Positions 12,777 to 25,722 are shown, counted from the stretch's first letter. The stretch: 64,000 bases of DNA from Apostichopus japonicus (GCF_037975245.1 NC_092570.1:4434001-4498000), one strand, 5' to 3'. Program-made: numbers and translations. The notes: generated by a model from the letters alone, not told the origin.

Positions 12777-13937
12777 AGCAGGGTCTGTTAATGTCCTACG
12801 GATATACCGGTAAATTTTGACCGATGGGCCCTGCAGACTCAGATTGATATTTAAAGCTTTATTTGGTCTCAGTTTAATCTCTCATAAGCGACATATTTTT
12901 TATCTTTTCGTGTCCATTTGGCTAACATGAGATTCATGTACTTACTCTAAGAGATTTGCAAAAAATATCTGATTAAATGCCAATTAGCAATTATCTGAGC
13001 AAAAAACAAAATTTTCAAGCTAGGAAGTCTGTCTTAGTTTTATTGATGTGGATCGTGCATTTCAAGAACTCCCAAGAACTTACAGATGTGTACCAAACCT
13101 ACTGTGTATATGATTGGGTCTGTTACGTATAAATATTCCGTCTTCTATAAAAGGTGAGAAGAATTTGTTTTCACTTGTATGTTTTTTTTTTAAAAAATTA
13201 CAGCAAACAAAAATTGCTTTATCTGTCCTTTTTCAATTAGATCCTTTTGGATGACACTTTCACATGATGAAAGCTGCTGTTTGCAACCAACGCCTGTCTT
13301 TCACCGAGAGACCAGCTCCATGACACACTATCCTATACCTAGGCAGATTGTATGTTCTCTGTGGATGTTACAAAGTTTGACATGGACCATCAAGCGCAAA
13401 ACCTGTTTGGGCGATTACTATCAAGCCATCTTACTACCAGCTACAGACAAACTGTTGATTAAACCACTACAATTAATGGAGGAATGTTAAAGCTGGATGG
13501 ACAGCTGACAACCAGCTATCTATCTGACCCCCCCCCCTCTTAGGTTTGACTGCTTTTTCCATGCTGCTTTTTTGCTTAATTCTTTGGGACATCTCACCTC
13601 TGACCTGTCATTATCATTATCTTGCATCGTTGTCTTGAAATAATTCACTTTTGGCAGAATATTTATTTTGATATGTTGTGGACCTCTAAACTTCACCATT
13701 ATCATTGCTATCAATATTACTATGTTTCTTTTAATTTACGAGAAAAGACCCTTTAATATGGCTAAGGTTGATCAAATTACAAGTGACTGGGCGATATAAA
13801 ACTCAATGGGAGAATATTACATTTAATGGCCTCAAATGTATTTCATAACACATATGAAGACTCTCCCTAAGTCATCTGTTACATTTTATGGACTCAAATG
13901 ACATGCAATACAATGCATCTCCAACTTGTCAAGAATA

Positions 13938-14314
13938 AATGGCATTAAATTAAAGGCATTGAAGACTCGCCCCAAACCGTGTGCCACGCTCTGAAAAAAT
14001 TAACTTTCCGTTGCATGCAAGCAGAGTTTTCTTCGTGTCGCTACAAAATGCAGACAGTAATGAAATGTGATACCTTGTTATCTTTTATCTGGACCTGAGA
14101 TGTCCATGGCTGCTATGTACACTGTGTTGTGGGTATTGACCGTATCTGCATGTATTGACTCTACACTAGTGTCTAATTACCGAAGGTAGCAAGCTGTGTG
14201 TGTATTTTCTGGGTTCGATGGTGGTGTCTAACACTTCTGTTACACCTCATTCGAAACTAGGTCAGATTACCAGCATCAGACGTTTCTTTGAACGCAAGTC
14301 TTAACTCCCTTTAA
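13938..14314 (-). repeat. Inverted dispersed repeat, copy 2
   Basis: This is the reverse complement of the 9576-9932 repeat, with similarity of roughly 80-85% by eye. Together the two copies flank RBMX2 exons 3-5 and its 3' untranslated region in head-to-head orientation, 4 kb apart. Confidence 0.8.
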
Positions 14315-15259
14315 CAGGTGCTCTGTCGTTTATATGAAAGTTTAAAAGAACATGTTTTGATTGAGTTAAATAATAGAATTTTGTAACACAATGGACTCAC
14401 ATTCAGGTTAAGGCTTGCACTGAGAAGCTGACATCATCATCTTAGCATTAAAGGAGCAGTCCAAAGCATACATATATTTATAGCTGAATATTTTGAAACC
14501 TTTGACAGTTAGAGAAACATGCTAGCACTAAAAATATCTCAACTCTTTTCTTTCTTTAAGTATTGTATAACAACATATCAAGACTGCAATTCTCCCTAAA
14601 GTTATCCTTTTAAGGAATAACAGCTCTGAAGCCCGCACTTTGGGTTTGATCGGCAAACATTTTCCAATACCAAATCGAGTAAACTCAAAAATAAGATTGC
14701 ATTTGATCGGGTTACGACATTTACCAATTTTTTCTTAACTCCTAGCATATATTTAGGGCAATAACTAATGATGACCTTTAAACCATATTTTGGAAATAGA
14801 TATTCCAAAAGGATTTATTTAAATGTGATTTGTCAGGTGTTTTGCAACTTGTGTAGCATATCTAGCATTTTTTAAAGTATATTTTACTGTGTAGCCTCTC
14901 TAAGGCTTAATACAGTTACTCAAAGAAATTGCAAAAATGTGATATAATATTAATGTACTAAATAGCATTGTTCAGTAAAGCAATAAAAATCTGGAACGAT
15001 CTCTGAACACAATTTTGTTTTTACTTTGCAATATTTGTAACCTCATGCTGCAGTACAATGGACGAGGGAAAATATAACAGGTGATTGTAGTGTGAGCGAA
15101 AGGACGGGGGGGGGGGAGAGTGATTACCCCCACAACCTTCTATTATAACTAATTGTAGACCTTATCATCAATCTAACTATGACCAAGAGTACACCATTTG
15201 ACGTATAAACCTGCCATTTTAAAACCGCCAATACCTTACCTATCAAAGCAATTCTCATG

Positions 15260-17050
15260 GATTAGCACGCATACATGTTTTATTGACCGCCTGGCTTATG
15301 CGATGCTATTTAAGGTTCACACGTCATTCAAGGGCGGCGGAACCGGGGGGGGCACAGGGGGCACGTGCCCCCCCCCACTTTTCCTCAGGGTTAAAAAGCC
15401 ATGGGGCCCCAACCGCTATCGTCAGTTGAGGGGGGGGGGGGGTGTTTGAGTCGAGGGATTTTTAACTGTCAAAACAGTTAGCATACCATATACAGTAAGT
15501 CGTCTGTATGAATTTGATTTGACCGGTGAGCATTTTCTTAGCTCGGGATATTTTTAATGAGAGCATGATAGTTTTTTGACTACTTTGGCTTCTTACTAAT
15601 TCGATAATCCGGGGGTGGGGGTGGGAGGGGAAGTGACAATGGTGCGCTATCCCCTCCCCGGAAAACAAAAGCGTTACCTCTGTCTATACTGAGTAGGCTA
15701 AGCAACCTTGAAAGATTCGTATTCCGGAGAGCGCTTTATATGTTGTGTTACTCTGTTACTTTGTATATGATGAAGACTATTAAAAGACACCGTATATTAG
15801 AAGCACGAGTATACTCGGTTTGTCAGGAAGAAATGACGCGCCAGTTGACAACATTTGAACCTAATGTTATATCTATCCATTGAGATTGAACGGAGGGCCT
15901 ACCATGAAAATGTACGAGAAATTCAAGCTAACATATCTCCCAGAGATAATTCGATTCGTAAAAGAGGTACAGCCCATAAGTCATTAGATGATCTAAACAC
16001 ACTCTGAATGTAAAATCTCAGCTAGCAAAGCATTTAATAAATATGATGTAGAAGTTAGTTCAAAGAACGATTATAGTACGGAAGCTGAGTATTGCCAGAC
16101 ATGCAAAATAATAGTGTGTAGAGTCTACTACTGCAGGATATTAAATAGGCTCAAAAATACATTTCAGTTGAATAAACGTTTCTAGCGTTCTGAACGACAC
16201 GAGACGAAATTCCGCAACGTGTTTTGTCGAACGTTGGGGTGGGTTTGGGTAGGGGAGGGAGGACCCCCACGTCCTCTCCATAGGAGGCGGCTTGAACTAC
16301 CCCAGGGAAATACCACATCATTTATAACATCATGCACTGGCCTCTGGTCCTTCCATAGAGGTTCATTCCCCCAACAGGAAGCATTGGGGTGGGGGGGGGG
16401 TTAGAGTTCCCCTGTCCATACCGCTGGAAAGAGTATGGGGATTGTTTTGCTGAAACAATTAGGAGGAATAAATTAAATGTCAGCAGAAGTGTGTGGGGTT
16501 GAGGGTGGTACAAACTTTGGGCTTTTCATAACCGTCCAAGGGATCAACGTTTAACGGTTCACAATAAAAATAATTCACTATAAAAAAAAACCAGTTAGAA
16601 TACCACACCATTGCGTCTCTTTTAACATAGATACTCCATCATGATCACCATCGGATAATCGTGACACTTGAACAAGACCCGTAATTAGCTATCATAACAA
16701 TATATGTTGTGTGAGACTGCATACATGATTATATACCGCCTGATTTGTAGGATACTATATTAAGATTCACACGGCATTTGTGATCTTATTTGAAATGAAT
16801 ACCAAAAGTGGCTTTCAAAATCATTGGCCGTGAAAGTGGGTGTGTGGGGGTGGGGCGAGAGCCGTGCCCAACCGCTATCGTCAGTCGGGGGATTTTTTGG
16901 TATATTCAGTCAGGAAGGACTAGACTAGACCCCCGGTTATATGTACATGCATGGGAGTCGGCTTCAACTACTCAAGCACCCCCCCCCCCCTCGCCCCTTC
17001 CAGATTCAAAAGCCCTCATGACCCTATCTAAGTCAGTTGGGGAATTTTCT
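15260..17050 (+). repeat. Degenerate direct repeats, G/C-rich
   Basis: Two blocks recur in the same orientation. CATACATG, ACCGCCTG, GATTCACACG/GGTTCACACG and CATT appear at about 15268-15335 and again at 16721-16775. CCCAACCGCTATCGTCAGT appears at 15408-15426 and 16868-16886, each followed by a G run. A partial third block (AGGAGGCGGCTTGAACTAC near 16282) resembles GGAGTCGGCTTCAACTAC near 16953. This looks like an old local duplication of a transposon rich in poly-G and poly-C. Confidence 0.5.
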
Positions 17051-17765
17051 TTCCCCTCCGGCCCACCCATTAAAATATGTTCACAATGATGAAGAGCAGA
17101 TGAGTTTGGGGCGGAGGGGGTGGGGTGGGGGGTTAAACATACAATATATGAAACGATGATTAATCAGTACCATTAAGGTTTATTGGAATAGCTTCTACGT
17201 CATCATCAACTTTGTTTTAACTGATGGACAATGCCTGATTTATATAACCCCATGAAAATTGTACTTTTGAAATAACCCTTTTCTTGATGACTGTAACACT
17301 ATATATAAACAAGTCACTTGCGTCGACATTAATGTTCTAATTATACTGTCTAATATAATTTATTCTTGTAAAAAAAAACACTTCTAGACCTCAAAATTTA
17401 ATGCCAAAGTTCGCATTCATATTTCTCTGAATCCTGACATTTCTGATATTCCTTATATATATAATTATGTAGAAGCAGGTAAAACAAAGCTTTCTTTGTC
17501 TATATTTTCATTGTATACACTTCTGTTGTTATGTACGAGGGATTATCATTCATGATAAGGTCAACGGAAGAACAGTCGTACTTGCTAGTATTATTTAAGA
17601 AGCTATTAAAATGGTAATAACCTCCTTAGTGGGTCATTTACAACAGTTAGTCCAGGAAGCACTGATTGCTTTAACAGTTTCTCTCTGTATTTAAAGTCCC
17701 GGATAAACGACACACATGTATGTAGTTTTTTGTTTGCCAAGTATTGTGTTGAAGTTTGGGTTTCA

Positions 17766-17771
17766 TATAAG
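17766..17771 (+). promoter_or_regulatory. TATA-like element, first collagen gene
   Basis: TATAAG lies 64 bp upstream of the start codon of the first collagen gene. A start site 25-30 bp further down would leave a 5' leader of about 40 bases. This is weak evidence in such AT-rich DNA. Confidence 0.25.
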
Positions 17772-17834
17772 AAGTCGACTTTATTATAACAAATAGCTAG
17801 GAATTAACGATAGACCGACGCAATTAAACCGAAC

Positions 17835-20800
17835 ATGGCGAACTTGAGATTTTATATTTTCTATGGGTTTATATGGATGGTGATGATGATGTTTGTTAAA
17901 TCAGAAGATTTATCAAATGACACAGGAGGTGACGAAGGACTGAAACAGGAGGACCTAGACCTTAGTAAGGTCAGAGGGACTAAAGAGGTTCGTTGGTTAT
18001 AATTATACAATCAGTACTTATAAAGTTTTACTCAAGAAAACCTATTTTATTAGAACTAACTTTTTAAGTAATATTAAGAAAACTTCATTTTTTCAGGATG
18101 TGCTGCAGTATAGCAGCACATATTGTTTCCCAAACGTTGACGACTATTGCAGCAGAGACTCAATTATCTCGATAAAGGGGATTCGAACCCGGGCCTCCCG
18201 CTTTATATGCGGACACCCTAACCACTATAGGCTATGGATGCTGATTGTATGTCCAGAGGTTCGAAACCCGTAAGGAAGGTCGTAATTCCACTGTAGGTGT
18301 TTGTCACCTATATTGAACAATACTAATTCTGTTTTTGGTGACATATTTTGCCTTACTCTAGAAATCAACATGATAAAACAACGTCCCCTCCTCGGAAAAA
18401 AAGTAAACCTGGTAGCCTTCGTGGTAGAAATACTAAAGTCGGTAACAGAAAAAGCAAACCTAGAAATTAACGTTAAAGAAATAATAAGCTATGCCATAAT
18501 CTCGGCAATCACACATCTTAACATGAAACTAACAACGGCAGAACAAAAGTTGAAGTAAGAACATTATCCTTCCTCTAATCCTATAAGTCGATCTCCACTC
18601 TCAGATGGATAATAATTCAAATTTCCTAAAAATCATCCACCTGAACATACATAGTGTTCTCCCAAAACTCCCGCTTATTCTTTATGAAATTGATATCCAT
18701 CAGCCTAATGTTTTATTCATCCAAGAATCTAAACTTAATATTACTTGTCACCTAGATATCCCTAGCTACATTATTTTCAGAAAAGACTTGAAAAGAATAG
18801 GTATAAAGGTGGTATTTTAATTGCCATCAAAGATCACATAAAGGCTATTGATAACACTGGCCCTGAGCTTCAAAACCACCAAGCTCTCGAAAATATCATT
18901 CCCTGAAAACCCCACAATATCACTCTCTCATATCGTACTATAACCCACCTGCCCCCCCCCCCTCCTTCACGAATCTATTATTCTAACGTGTAATTTAAAA
19001 AATACCATCGTAATAGGTGACCTCAATGTTCACCACTTAAAATTTGGGTTGCACCAAAACCACTTTGTATGGTAAACAGCTTCTTGACATTATTGACAAA
19101 TATGACTTCCGTATTGTAAACAGTAACTAGAACTGTTACTAGATCTGACCCTAGAACTGACAAACAAAAACTACTTGACCAGATAATTACCAACAAATAT
19201 TTGGTCACCAAGGCTAGAAACCTACAGATCATTGACGACATTGGTTTTTCTGACCACCATATTGTTCCAATTAGTTTCTTACTTAAACCAACTTGTATAA
19301 GTTATAATTTCTACCGTTCCCCTATAATCTGACTAACTGGACCAATTTTAGGAGCGACATAGACAAATTAATGACCAACCCTAACTACATTAACCCCCCA
19401 GGCGCGTAGCCAAGGGGGCGAAGGGGGCAGCCGCCCCCCCTTGAGCATATTTTTTTTTAAATGTTTTTTAAATGTTTTTATGATATCGCTAGTAATTTCA
19501 AAAGAGAAAATGCTAAGATGCAACTTACAAGGCCTGGGAAGTGCCATTTCCAGTGATCTGGGAGGCATTTTCAGCCAAGATTTTCTCCCTTGGCAAATTC
19601 CTGGCTACGCGCCTGCCCCCTCCCCCCCCCCCCCCAAAAAAAGGGAGTTCAAATTAACCGGCAGGAATAGGACTTTCACTTTGAACACGCATTGAGTTAC
19701 AGTTCTGTTATTGCCGCTAAGGTATATGGAAGTAAAGGAGGATGTTTACTTGTATATTTTGGCAAACTGCCTGAAATAGCAACCGTACAATGGTAGTTAC
19801 TTCCGGTGGCTTTATATATTGGATATGTAGGATTTCTTTGAAGCATCTTTGACATTGAAAACCTGCCAAGAGTCACGAAACTTAGGTTATATTTGTACGT
19901 AGAGTTGATACATTTGTCATTTGTACAGAGTTCACCCTTAATGCTTTTGAATCTGACATTGTATACAGAATTACCACTTCCTTACTGGTTTCGAACCTCT
20001 AGACCGACAATCGGCAGTGTCCATGGCCTAGTTGGTTAGGGTGTCCGAATATAAAGCGGGAGGCCCGGGTTAGAATACCAGTCGAGGCTGGAAGTCTTTT
20101 CACTGTTCTGGATTTTCCAACTCATTTATTTACTACATGTCTGTCATACCACTTGCTTCACATTCATTTCTTATTTACGGATTGGCTTGCCTATAAAAAT
20201 TGGTAATTCTGTTTTAATTGTCAGATTGAAAGCACCAGGGGCGCACTCTGTACAGACAAAACACTTGGGTAAAACGCCCTCATTACAGTTATACAAAGCT
20301 AGTTTATACGCATACGAACCTCTGGACAGATATGTAATTAGTGTCCATAGCCTAGTTGGTTGGGTGTCCGCATTGAAAGCGGGAGGTCCCGGTTCGAATC
20401 CCGGTCGAGGCTTGAAGTTGTATTGCTTACACAATTGATTTAGTTATATTTTTGTTGACATCTATATATGGCAGTATTTACATATACAGTATAATCAGAA
20501 TCCAGGTTCATACATTTGGTTCCTGTCAGGCGCGTAGCCAGGAATCTGCAAAGGGAGGGCGAAAATGTAGGCAAATTATCAGAGCCGTAGGTACGGCATT
20601 GCAAACTATCTAAGCGTAGCGCCACCAGAAAATTTTGGCTGAAAATGCCTCCCAGTTCGCCAGAAATGGCACTTCCCAGGCCTTGTAAGTTGCATCTTAG
20701 CATTTTCTCTTCTGAAATTACTAGCGATATCATAAAAACATTAAAAAAAGAATTAAAAAATATGCTCAAGGTGGGTGGGGCGGCTGCCCCCTTCGCCCCC

Positions 20801-23800
20801 CCCCCCTTGGCTACGCGCCTGGTTCCTGTTGATATAAGGTGACATAATCAAAGACGTCGCATCCTTCCCGTTTTAGTATAATTCCATAACAGCTCCCTGG
20901 TATAATAAAACAGTTATTCGTTAGAATGAATTCATCCAAGACTATACGTTTTCTGGTTTTTGTACAATAAAGGGAATAACAACAACGTTTACTTTGTACT
21001 CTGAAAACATAATAAGTTTTGAAAAGTTTTGAATTCTAATAATAATAATATAAATATATATATATATAAACATACATATATTTATGTGTGGTTAAATGCG
21101 TATTAAATCTTCCAAAGGTTGCCAACGATCATATCACAAGTCAAAATGGAGATGTGAGCCAGGTGCCGGAATCCATGTCTTATCCGAGTCGAGAACATGA
21201 AGCTAGAGCCGTCAAAGCAATTTTTAAAGAAGAATTCACTCACGTTAGATCTCGTCGAGAAACAAATGGCTTACCACAAGAGAATAAAGACGGGAACTAT
21301 ATAAGTAGCAATGACGGATGTAAGTATAGTTTATGAGAATGAGGTCATACTACTTACCGTATACCTGAATATTACCCATATGTTAGTCATATTAACTGTA
21401 CTGTGACCTTTATTTATATGAATATTACCATTTAATGACAGTATGTAAGTATCTGCTATGCGAATGAGTTCATAGTAAATTTGTTTTAGAACGACGACGC
21501 TTGGGGGAGGGGGGTGGGGCTGATTGGAGTAAGACAAGTCGGGGGGGGGGGTACAAGCCTGATCGAGCTGCAGTTTAGCAAAATACAATCCACCAAGTTG
21601 CTTATCCCAAACGCCAGCAAACCGTTTAGGAGCGCCGCTGACCTTTAACCACGTGACATTTGACCTCGTTTCCCATGGCAACCACATATTTTGATAGTAC
21701 TTGACAATTCCATTATACATGTTTCATGTCAAGTCAATGTTTTATAACAACAAAAAATTGTATTTACAACTAAAGTTGACCTTTGACCTCTGACCTTTGG
21801 TTCCGGGGGCATGCGAGACACAAGGGTTCACCCTGGGGTACCTTCCAAGTTTGACCCCTCCCTCAGTTATGGACTTTCGGTCACCTTGGGGTATTCCGCC
21901 ATGGGTGACCACCCCTCCCCCCCCCCCCACACACACCCCGAGAGTATAGCTACTCAGGAAAATGAACTATTACAAAGGTAGTTGTTGCTATGGCAACTGA
22001 CATAGCTGTATATTGCCCAACCGGCAAAGGAACTACAATATCCCATTCAACCTATGGGAGCCATGAGATCATGGAGCGAACTAGTAGATGAACGAGGATA
22101 GAGTATAGGAGTAAAGAAGACAAGCAAATCATTCTTAGACTGAAAGCGTAAACAGCAAAACTAGTGTTAGTCATATAAGGGGGGAGCTGCCTTCACTGGG
22201 AGGATGCCCAAGCCCTGGCAATACCACCCTCCCAGGGGTACTAGCCTTAAAAAAAGGCAAAAAATCCCTTCCCTGTGGCTGGGCTATTCCCGGAAGGAAA
22301 CTGTGCTTTCTGAGTTTGACTTACAAGCCCTTTAGCTACCGGGGTCCCTTAACTAGGATGGAAGGGCCAGAGGCTGAAGGGAACTATTTTGTAAAGGAAT
22401 GGGCCTGGAGTCGTTGAGCCGACTCAAATGTCTGAGGTACCTCCTAAAAGAGCCCACCTACTGAACCAATTCCCCTAACTGACAATCAGGCGCGTAGCTA
22501 AGGGGGGGGGCGAGGGGGCAGCCGCCCCCCCCCCTTGAGCATAATTTTTATTTTATTTTTAATGTTTTTATGATATTGCTAGTATTTTCAAAAGAGAAAA
22601 TGCTAAGATGCAACTTACAAGGCCTGGGAAGTGCCATTTCCAGCGATCTGGGAGGCATTTTCAGCCAAAATTTTCTTGTACGCTTCGCGCCAAACATGGT
22701 GGCGCTACGCTTAGATAGTTTGCAATGCCGAATCTACAGTTTCGCCCCTCCCTTGGCAAATTCCTGGCTACGCGCCTGCTGACAATGAAGGTAGAGAATA
22801 CCCTCTGCCCCCCCCCCCCCTCCCCGCCCACTTCTCCCTCCTCGTGTACGCCACTGAAGGGGGACATCATTTTTATTCTATTATGTAAGTTTGGTATCAC
22901 TGCGGGGGTCCAATCACTCTGAAATGTAAGCGTTATGTGGAGAGTCAGTTTTCCCATATTGCAATAACGCATAGCCTATTAAATCTAAGGAATGTTTTGT
23001 TTCACCTTTGAAAGATATAGAATAACATATTTATTTTGTTTATTTGTTAATATGTTGTTTACAGATAACATATGTTACTTATGCCCTGCTGGTCCACGAG
23101 GAGCTGCAGGTCCTCCAGGAATTCAGGGAAACCGTGGCCTCGATGGTTTGGATGGCAGAATGGGAGCTCCAGGTCCGATGGGTCGAACCGGTATGCCAGG
23201 ACCTCCCGGCCTGCCAGGAAGGGATGGCCGCGACGGCGTGTCAGGTATCTAAGAGTTAGTTCCTTAATAACATATTTTCGCTTGACTTAAAATTGTTTCA
23301 GTAAGCCTGATCTAAATATCAAATCTTATCAGATCGTATATCAGATCATTACAGATAATATCAGATAATTGCAGATCATAACAGATCATCACAGATCTCC
23401 ACAGATAATTGCAGATCACAACATATCATATTAGATCATAACATATCATATCAGATCATAACATATCATATCAGATCATAACATATCATATCAGATCATA
23501 ACATATCATATCAGATCATAACATATCATATCAGATCACAACATACCATATCAGATTATAACACGTCATAACAGATCATAACATATCATAACTCGTCATA
23601 TCAGATCAAACATATCAGATAACAACATATCATATCAGATCATAACATAACATAAAATAACATATCAGATTATAACATATTATATCAGATCATAAAATAT
23701 CATATCAGATCATAACATATCATATCATATCATATCATATCATATCAGATCATAACATAACATAAAATAACATATCAGATTATAACATATTATATCAGAT

Positions 23801-25698
23801 CATAAAATATCATATCAGATCATAACATATCATATCATATCATAACATATCATATCATATCATATCATATTAGGTCATAACATATCATATCAGATCATAA
23901 CATATCATATCATATCCGATCATAACATATCATATCATATCATATCAGATCATAACATATCATATCATATCAGATCATAACATATCATAACATATCATAA
24001 AAGATCATAACATATCATAACTCGTCATATCAGATCATAACATATCATTTCAGATCATGGCATAGTATACCATATCAGTTCATAACATAGCATGTTATGT
24101 TATATTATATTAGAGCACTATATCAAGTATGTCTCAGATTACCTCCTCCTTTAAGCCGTTTTTGTCCGATTTATTCTGTTACGTTGCATGTCTTTTCTAT
24201 TTTAGATTCCTGTTGTGGTGGCCAGTCTGATACGGGGTCTTTAAATACAAAAACACCAGAACTCAGAGAAAATTCCCAAAACACCACAGCGCCAGAACCC
24301 AGTGAACGTTCTCCAAACACCACAACACCAGACGTTGGTGTTGTCTTCATTAGATGGGGTAGGATGACTTGTCCGTCGACGTCAAATCTAGTTTACACCG
24401 GTAGGTGCAGCCGACCCCTTTAACTTTAATATTATTGCGTATTAGAGTGATCTATGTAACGTCCACCACATACTATGTATCCTGGAAAGGTTGCAAATTT
24501 AGTTCGATGCTTCAAGGAAATATCATTTTTTTTATCTCAAAGAACAGTACAGAGCAGATAAAGCTAACACTTTTTTTCAAGTGAATTTCAAGTATAAGCC
24601 ACTTGTGCTAGGTAAAAAAGATCTGAAAACTTTTGGCGGTAGAATCTATCTCAGGATGACGTAAATCGTCCTTGAAATTTCCAAGCAATCAAAAAAAGAA
24701 AAAGAAGAGAGGCGGGCCCTAACATCCATAGATAGTCAAATGATTGAGATAAGAGTAGATTATACCATATAGCCTATCCTGCGTCCAATAGTATTTACTT
24801 ATAACATGTAGGTTTGTGTATTATGTGCTGTTGCAGTTATGCGAAAAGTTAACTCGTTGCTAAGCGACCGCCTGAACAAAACGTCAATACATTATATCTC
24901 ACTTGCGTTGTCGTTTCTAGAATCAATCACTGACCTTTTCTTCATTTTTATTACAAATCTCCAATATTATTATTATGTAAGATTGGTGAAGCATATGGAG
25001 GTGTTCCTTATATATGGCTTACATATTTCAAGATGCTATATCCTTAACAGTATAACTTAGGTTATGGTATATCGTAAGGGTTGGGAAGCCAACAGATGTT
25101 TAGTTGCAATCCATATCATCCAAATAGATAGATGGATATTAAAATCAAAATTGGTGATCAAAGGCTAAACATTCACTTTCAGGAAATTAAAACACAACGT
25201 ATCCGTTTTGTTTGATCTCATTAAGGGTTCTCAGCAGGGAGCCACTATAGCAACCAAGGAGGTTCCACAGAAATGTTTTGTTTCCCAAATACACCACACT
25301 ACTCTTATACGATGGGTGGTAGGCAGGACTCCCGATCGACACTTTCAAAAGTCGTATACCAAACGGGTGCATTCCAACGAGGACCATCGAGGGTACGCAA
25401 CCGTGGAATGCCTTGTAGTGTTTGCATGGCACCTCGCAGAACTACCAAACTCATGATACCAGCTACAAATGCGTGTCCCTCCTCAGACTGGACTCTCGAG
25501 TACTCGGGCTACTTACAAAGTGCTAAAAAATCATGGCAACGCTTTCAAACGATCTGCCTCGACGAATCCCCGGAGGCGATTCCAGAAACTAGTAGTGACA
25601 TTAACGGAGCTCGTTTACTTTATACAGAATTCAGATGTGGCGATTGTGGTGGCTATACCGATGGATATGAATTAACATGTGCTGTATGTACCATTTAA
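17835..25698 (+). CDS. Short-chain collagen C4-like, paralogue A
   Basis: Five exons join in frame: 17835-17987, 21118-21319, 23065-23244, 24206-24400 and 25226-25698, encoding 400 aa. Residues 1-25 form a hydrophobic signal peptide (start [12 protein letters not shown]). A polar propeptide follows, with RSRR at 95-98, a furin-type consensus. CYLC (122-125) precedes 17 uninterrupted Gly-X-Y triplets (128-178), ending [11 protein letters not shown] Thr/Pro-rich linker has two N-T-T sequons. The C-terminal domain (from VVFIRWGR, about 225, to CAVCTI) has ten cysteines, including PCSVC, RCGDC and TCAVC. This layout fits the spongin short-chain collagen family, which is widespread in invertebrates and related to type IV collagen NC1. 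A secreted, trimeric matrix protein is expected. The exon-5 acceptor (TTAAG before 25226) was chosen to keep phase and homology with paralogue B. The 3' leader is very short. Confidence 0.88.
18170..18342 (-). mobile_element. tRNA-derived SINE, intron 1 copy
   Basis: On the minus strand an A-box-like CATAGCCTATAGTGGTTAGG and a B box GGGTTCGAATCC frame a tRNA-like head with an anticodon-arm-like CCGCATATAAAGCGGG. The segment upstream of the head (a GTGACAAAC block, TACAGTGGAATTACGA, TTTCGAACCTCTGGACATAC) is also found upstream of the copy at 27060-27276, so the family's conserved part is larger than the tRNA head. Confidence 0.75.
18605..19390 (+). pseudogene. Degenerate LINE endonuclease
   Basis: The reading frame is broken by shifts and stops, but it retains the order of an APE-type (exonuclease-endonuclease-phosphatase) domain of a non-LTR retrotransposon. 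Seen in order are [14 protein letters not shown] at the start, FIQESKL with the catalytic Glu, [11 protein letters not shown] after a frameshift, IGDLNVHH (the GDxNxHH motif) and IGFSDHHIV (the SDH motif). No reverse transcriptase follows; a hAT-like element starts at 19399. The upstream frame 18301-18558 might be an ORF1 remnant but has no motif to prove it. It lies inside intron 1 of collagen paralogue A, in the same direction. Confidence 0.82.
19399..19615. mobile_element. hAT-like MITE E1
   Basis: It starts CAGGCGCGTAGCCAAG and ends in the inverse, GGCTACGCGCCTG. The 217-bp interior has a poly-C block, then TTGAGCAT and a stretch (AAGATGCAACTTACAAGGCC, GGAAGTGCCATTTCC) shared with the elements at 20527 and 22487. 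Flanks are C-rich, so the target duplication cannot be judged. It lies in intron 1 of collagen A. Confidence 0.85.
19975..20140 (+). mobile_element. tRNA-derived SINE copy
   Basis: It has the TTTCGAACCTCTAGACCGAC lead, an A-box-like CATGGCCTAGTTGGTTAGGG, GCGGGAGGCCCGGGTTAGAA in place of a consensus B box, and the tail TTTTCACTGTTCTGGATTTT that also follows the head in the copies at 26828 and 27060. Confidence 0.75.
20180..20430 (+). mobile_element. tRNA-derived SINE copy
   Basis: The tRNA-like head at about 20341-20412 carries CATAGCCTAGTTGGTTGGG and a good B box, GGTTCGAATCC. The lead sequence (CCCTCATTACAGTTATACAA, TTTATACGCAT) recurs on the opposite strand at 25880-25925. Confidence 0.75.
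20527..20821. mobile_element. hAT-like MITE E2 with 8-bp TSD
   Basis: This 295-bp element is bounded by CAGGCGCGTAGCCAGG and CCTTGGCTACGCGCCTG in inverse orientation. The 8-bp duplication GTTCCTGT flanks it exactly (20519-20526 and 20822-20829), which is diagnostic of hAT-type insertion. It contains the shared core AACTATCTAAGCGTAGCGCC and no coding frame. Confidence 0.93.
21777..21798 (+). promoter_or_regulatory. Tandem nuclear-receptor half sites
   Basis: TGACCTTTGACCTCTGACCT contains three TGACCT half sites, each spaced by one base (DR1 geometry, the type bound by RXR, HNF4 or COUP-TF family receptors). It lies in intron 2 of collagen A, 460 bp after exon 2. A similar pair occurs in a repeat at 59487-59500, so it may simply be repeat-borne. 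Confidence 0.35.
22487..22778. mobile_element. hAT-like MITE E3 with 8-bp TSD
   Basis: This 292-bp element has the CAGGCGCGTAGC start and its inverse at the end. It is flanked by an exact 8-bp duplication CTGACAAT (22479-22486 and 22779-22786). It is nearly collinear with E1 and, on the inverted strand, with E2. It lies in intron 2 of collagen A. Confidence 0.93.
23320..24090 (+). repeat. 20-bp satellite in collagen A intron 3
   Basis: About 770 bp is built from variants of CAGATCATAACATATCATAT, with internal 5-bp (CATAT) slippage and blocks of higher-order repetition (for example the ACATAACATAAAATAACATA block appears twice, near 23645 and 23754). It occupies most of the 961-bp intron between the collagen-triplet exon and the linker exon. 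Confidence 0.93.
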
Positions 25699-25722
25699 TA
25701 TATAATATCTATAATATGATAT

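Larger units (their letters stand above)
12577..17834. other. Gene-free region with repeats
   Basis: Between RBMX2 and the first collagen gene there is no supported coding exon. The region holds the likely RBMX2 3' end (AATAAA at 12771), the inverted copy of the intron-2 repeat (13938-14314), and degenerate G/C-rich direct repeats (15260-17050). An 80-aa open frame at 13251-13490 has no recognisable domain. Confidence 0.55.

Noticed and set aside
13251-13490. 79-aa frame after RBMX2, preceded by an acceptor-like AATTAG
   Set aside because: It has no similarity that I recognise and no matching donor from RBMX2, which already has a stop codon matching the family end.
18301-18558. LINE ORF1
   Set aside because: It is positioned upstream of the endonuclease relic but has no nucleic-acid-binding motif, and its start overlaps the SINE copy.
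23320-24090. CRISPR-like array
   Set aside because: The repeats are contiguous 20-bp satellite units without unique spacers, and this is a eukaryotic intron.
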